Program-made: the position numbers and the translations under genes
Notes under the pieces: generated by a model
Databases searched by the model: none
What the model was told of the DNA's origin: nothing
What the model saw: only the letters and a program-made list of their open reading frames with translations
Shown here: positions 15,035 to 17,326 of the stretch, piece after piece
Position numbering within the stretch: position 1 is the stretch's first letter
Layout: each line of letters starts with the position of its first letter
Origin: an uncultured cyanobacterium
Lineage (GTDB): Bacteria; Cyanobacteriota; Cyanobacteriia; Phormidesmidales; Phormidesmidaceae
NCBI GenBank assembly: GCA_938029995.1
Contig: CALHGI010000388.1
Span: 1 to 17,326 of the forward strand
Length of the DNA stretch: 17,326 nt
Reading direction: 5' to 3'

Positions 15035-15346
15035 ATGGCAGCCATTTCTTTGAGTGTTTCAAGCGTCACTCCCCTAGGCGATCGCGTTCTAATTAAAGTC
15101 AGCGCATCTGAAGAAAAAACCGCTGGCGGCATTTTGCTGCCCGATACAGCTAAGGAAAAGCCCCAGGTAGGAGAGATTACTGCCGTTGGCCCTGGCAAGC
15201 GTGGCGACGATGGTAATCGTCAGGCTCCTGATGTTGAAGTCGGCAATAACGTCCTCTACTCCAAGTATGCAGGTACTGACATCAAGCTAGGCGGTGATGA
15301 TTATGTACTGCTATCCGAGAAGGACATCCTTGCAGTCGTTGGCTAA
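15035..15346 (+). CDS. groES: Co-chaperonin GroES (Hsp10)
   Basis: 103 residues, the cyanobacterial length. It carries the family signature near the N terminus ([11 protein letters not shown]), the mobile loop that contacts GroEL (about 25-38, [14 protein letters not shown]) and [28 protein letters not shown] at the end. Seven copies cap the GroEL ring and close the folding chamber in the cytoplasm. The start is ATG 15035 with GGAG at 15025-15028; an in-frame TTG at 15008 would add nine residues and lies within the leader hairpin. It is the first gene of the CIRCE-controlled operon. A HIP1 octamer lies at 15078. Confidence 0.97.
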   Translation: MAAISLSVSSVTPLGDRVLIKVSASEEKTAGGILLPDTAKEKPQVGEITAVGPGKRGDDGNRQAPDVEVGNNVLYSKYAGTDIKLGGDDYVLLSEKDILAVVG

Positions 15347-15363
15347 CGGTCAAGGCTATAAGG

Positions 15364-15391
15364 TTTTGAATTTTAAGTTTTGAATTTTGAG
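15364..15391 (+). repeat. Two tandem 14-bp repeats after groES
   Basis: TTTTGAATTTTAAG at 15364-15377 is followed directly by TTTTGAATTTTGAG at 15378-15391, differing at one base. It sits in the groES-groEL spacer; no function is evident. Confidence 0.7.
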
Positions 15392-15423
15392 TTGAGGGAT
15401 ATTGCACAGGTTTAGAAATGCTT

Positions 15424-15459
15424 GGCTTTTCTGCCTGACATTATCAGGCTGAGCCTTTT
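15424..15459 (+). terminator. Attenuator-like hairpin between groES and groEL
   Basis: GCCTGA at 15433-15438 pairs with TCAGGC at 15444-15449 around CATTA; an outer GGCT/AGCC pair (15424-15427 with 15452-15455) extends it across an internal loop, and TTTT follows at 15456-15459. It could cause partial termination, or protect the end of a groES transcript, giving unequal groES and groEL levels. Confidence 0.5.
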
Positions 15460-15579
15460 ATGAGTTGCTTAAACGCAGCGTTCATAAGTCAAAAAAGAGC
15501 TCAGACCTGCAGCCCCCAAGCTCGCTTCTTGTTCCCCACTCCAGACCCATCTGAAACGTTCTGAAACATAGGTTAATTC

Positions 15580-17211
15580 ATGGCTAAGCGCATTATATAT
15601 AACGAGAACGCTCGTCGTGCCCTGGAAAAAGGCATGGATATTCTGACCGAGGCTGTTGCCGTTACCCTTGGTCCCAAGGGACGTAACGTTGTGCTCGAAA
15701 AGAAATTTGGCTCTCCCCAAATCGTCAATGACGGTATCACCATTGCGAAGGAAATTGAGCTAGAGGACAACATCGAAAATACTGGAGTGTCCCTGATCCG
15801 TCAGGCTGCCTCCAAAACCAACGACGCCGCTGGTGACGGTACCACCACGGCTACCGTATTGGCCCATGCCATTGTTAAGGAAGGTCTACGCAACGTGGCT
15901 GCTGGTGCTAATGCCATCTCCCTAAAGCGTGGCATTGAGAAAGCCACCGCTTATTTGGTAGAGCGTATTGCTGAGCATGCCCAGCCCGTTGGCGATTCCA
16001 CCGCCATTGCTCAGGTAGGTACGATTTCTGCCGGTAATGATGAAGAAGTTGGCAAAATGATTGCCGAAGCCATGGAGAAAGTCGGCCGCGAAGGCGTGAT
16101 TTCCTTGGAAGAAGGTAAGTCCATGACAACTGAGTTGGAAATTACCGAGGGTATGCGCTTTGATAAGGGCTATATCTCCCCTTACTTTGCGACGGATACC
16201 GAGCGCATGGAAGCCGTGCTCGATGACCCCTACATTCTGCTAACTGACAAAAAAATTGCCCTGGTTCAGGACCTGGTGCCTGTGCTAGAGCAGGTGGCCC
16301 GTTCCGGCAAGCCATTATTGATTCTGGCTGAAGATATTGAGAAGGAAGCCCTAGCGACTCTAGTGGTCAATCGTCTACGCGGTGTGCTCAATGTAGCCGC
16401 TGTTAAGGCTCCTGGTTTTGGTGATCGCCGTAAATCCATGTTGGAAGACATTGCGGTTCTATCTGGTGGTCAGGTGATTACTGAGGACGCTGGTCTGAAG
16501 CTCGATAATGTCACCATTGAAATGCTGGGTACGGCTCGTCGCATTACCTTGACTAAGGACACCACTACGCTGGTTGCTGAAGGTAATGAAGCTGAGGTGA
16601 AAGCTCGTTGTGAGCAGATTCGTCGCCAAATTGAAGAATCTGATTCTAGCTACGATAAGGAAAAGCTTCAGGAGCGCTTGGCTAAGCTTTCTGGCGGTGT
16701 GGCCGTCATCAAGGTTGGTGCAGCCACTGAGACCGAAATGAAGGATCGTAAGCTGCGCCTGGAAGATGCTATCAATGCCACTAAGGCGGCGGTTGAAGAA
16801 GGTATTGTTCCAGGTGGTGGAACTACCCTGGCTCACTTGGCTCCTGGTCTTGAAGAGTGGTCTAACGCTAACTTGACTGACGAAGAGCTGACGGGTGCTT
16901 TGATTGTCACCCGTGCATTGACCGCACCCTTGAAGCGGATTTCTGAGAATGCTGGTCAGAATGGCGCTGTGGTTGCTGAGCATGTGAAGGCTAAGGACTT
17001 CAACATTGGCTTCAATGCTTCTGTCAATGAGTATGTGGATATGCTTGCTGCCGGTATCGTTGACCCTGCGAAGGTAACTCGCTGTGCGACTCAGAATGCT
17101 GCGTCTATTGCAGCTATGGTGCTGACCACTGAGTGCATTGTTGTAGACAAGCCTGAGAAGGAAGCAGCTGGTGCTGCCGCTGGCGGCGGCATGGGCGATT
17201 TTGACTACTAA
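15580..17211 (+). CDS. groEL: Chaperonin GroEL (Hsp60), groESL-linked copy
   Basis: 543 residues, full length. The ATP site is intact ([12 protein letters not shown] at 29-40; [11 protein letters not shown] at 85-95), and the apical, intermediate and equatorial regions are continuous. The C terminus ends in a Gly/Ala-rich tail with GGGMGDFDY, a variant of the GGM tail that lines the ring cavity. Two seven-fold rings with GroES fold cytoplasmic proteins using ATP. Cyanobacteria usually carry two groEL genes; the one linked to groES and CIRCE, as here, is groEL1. The spacer from groES is unusually long (233 bp), and just before the ATG two copies of TCTGAAAC occur at 15550-15557 and 15560-15567 with only a weak ribosome site (AGG near 15570). 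No clear terminator is seen in the 115 bp after the stop. Confidence 0.98.
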   Translation: MAKRIIYNENARRALEKGMDILTEAVAVTLGPKGRNVVLEKKFGSPQIVNDGITIAKEIELEDNIENTGVSLIRQAASKTNDAAGDGTTTATVLAHAIVKEGLRNVAAGANAISLKRGIEKATAYLVERIAEHAQPVGDSTAIAQVGTISAGNDEEVGKMIAEAMEKVGREGVISLEEGKSMTTELEITEGMRFDKGYISPYFATDTERMEAVLDDPYILLTDKKIALVQDLVPVLEQVARSGKPLLILAEDIEKEALATLVVNRLRGVLNVAAVKAPGFGDRRKSMLEDIAVLSGGQVITEDAGLKLDNVTIEMLGTARRITLTKDTTTLVAEGNEAEVKARCEQIRRQIEESDSSYDKEKLQERLAKLSGGVAVIKVGAATETEMKDRKLRLEDAINATKAAVEEGIVPGGGTTLAHLAPGLEEWSNANLTDEELTGALIVTRALTAPLKRISENAGQNGAVVAEHVKAKDFNIGFNASVNEYVDMLAAGIVDPAKVTRCATQNAASIAAMVLTTECIVVDKPEKEAAGAAAGGGMGDFDY

Positions 17212-17326
17212 TTGATTCTCTGATTACTCAGTGAATGGGTTCTCTGATGATTCAGGTGTGACATTGCGTTAGTAACGATTGTCCTTTGGCTTTTGTTACT
17301 GGCTCATGAAATCGGCAGGTGTTCCA

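Noticed and set aside
16459..16983. 174-codon minus-strand frame inside groEL
   Set aside because: Antisense shadow of a highly conserved gene; no ribosome site or domain.
17271..17300. AGTAAC/GTTACT hairpin after groEL as terminator
   Set aside because: Only six AT-rich pairs around an 18-base loop and no T run; too weak to call.

Overview
The window is ordinary chromosomal DNA from a cyanobacterium. Evidence: a PSRP-3/Ycf65 ribosomal protein (found only in cyanobacteria and plastids), an ATP synthase beta-epsilon pair standing alone as in cyanobacteria and plastids, a groES-groEL operon under a perfect CIRCE operator, a short haemagglutinin-type secretion-domain protein of cyanobacterial style, and five HIP1 octamers (GCGATCGC at 879, 4550, 9682, 12920, 15078). 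I see no tRNA, rRNA, CRISPR array, prophage, transposase or defence operon. The species cannot be named from this sequence.

Layout. 57-2063 (+): an eight-helix membrane protein, then a helix-turn-helix protein with a long acidic tract. 2088-4798: an NAD/ADP-ribose group made of a Nudix/winged-helix regulator of NrtR type (-), divergent from an ADP-ribosylglycohydrolase (+) and a nicotinamidase-like cysteine hydrolase (+), with a palindromic operator candidate in the divergent gap. 4799-5393: AT-rich, apparently non-coding. 5394-6116 (+): a double zinc-ribbon protein, ended by a very strong bidirectional terminator shared with the convergent DUF3370 secreted protein (-). 7964-8755 (-): a HAD-family phosphatase, divergent from PSRP-3 (+, TTG start). 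9456-11483 (-): atpD-atpC. 11671-12603 (-): a PEP-CTERM surface protein. 12764-13011: a candidate MITE carrying a terminator. 13040-14578 (-): the short TPS/haemagglutinin-domain protein. 14782-17211 (+): promoter, CIRCE, long structured leader, groES, 233-bp spacer, groEL.

How genes work together. AtpD and AtpC are the catalytic and inhibitory subunits of F1. GroES and GroEL form the chaperonin, repressed through CIRCE (HrcA is not in the window). The 2088-4798 genes fit recycling of NAD breakdown products: one enzyme would free ADP-ribose, one would deaminate nicotinamide, and a regulator of a family that senses ADP-ribose or NAD-related ligands sits beside them. That link is inferred from family membership and gene order.

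Most interesting points: the NAD/ADP-ribose group and its palindrome; the 248-bp element with 14-bp inverted ends and TTGG flanks beside a possibly shortened adhesin gene; and the groES leader, which can form two competing folds plus a hairpin that covers the ribosome binding site.
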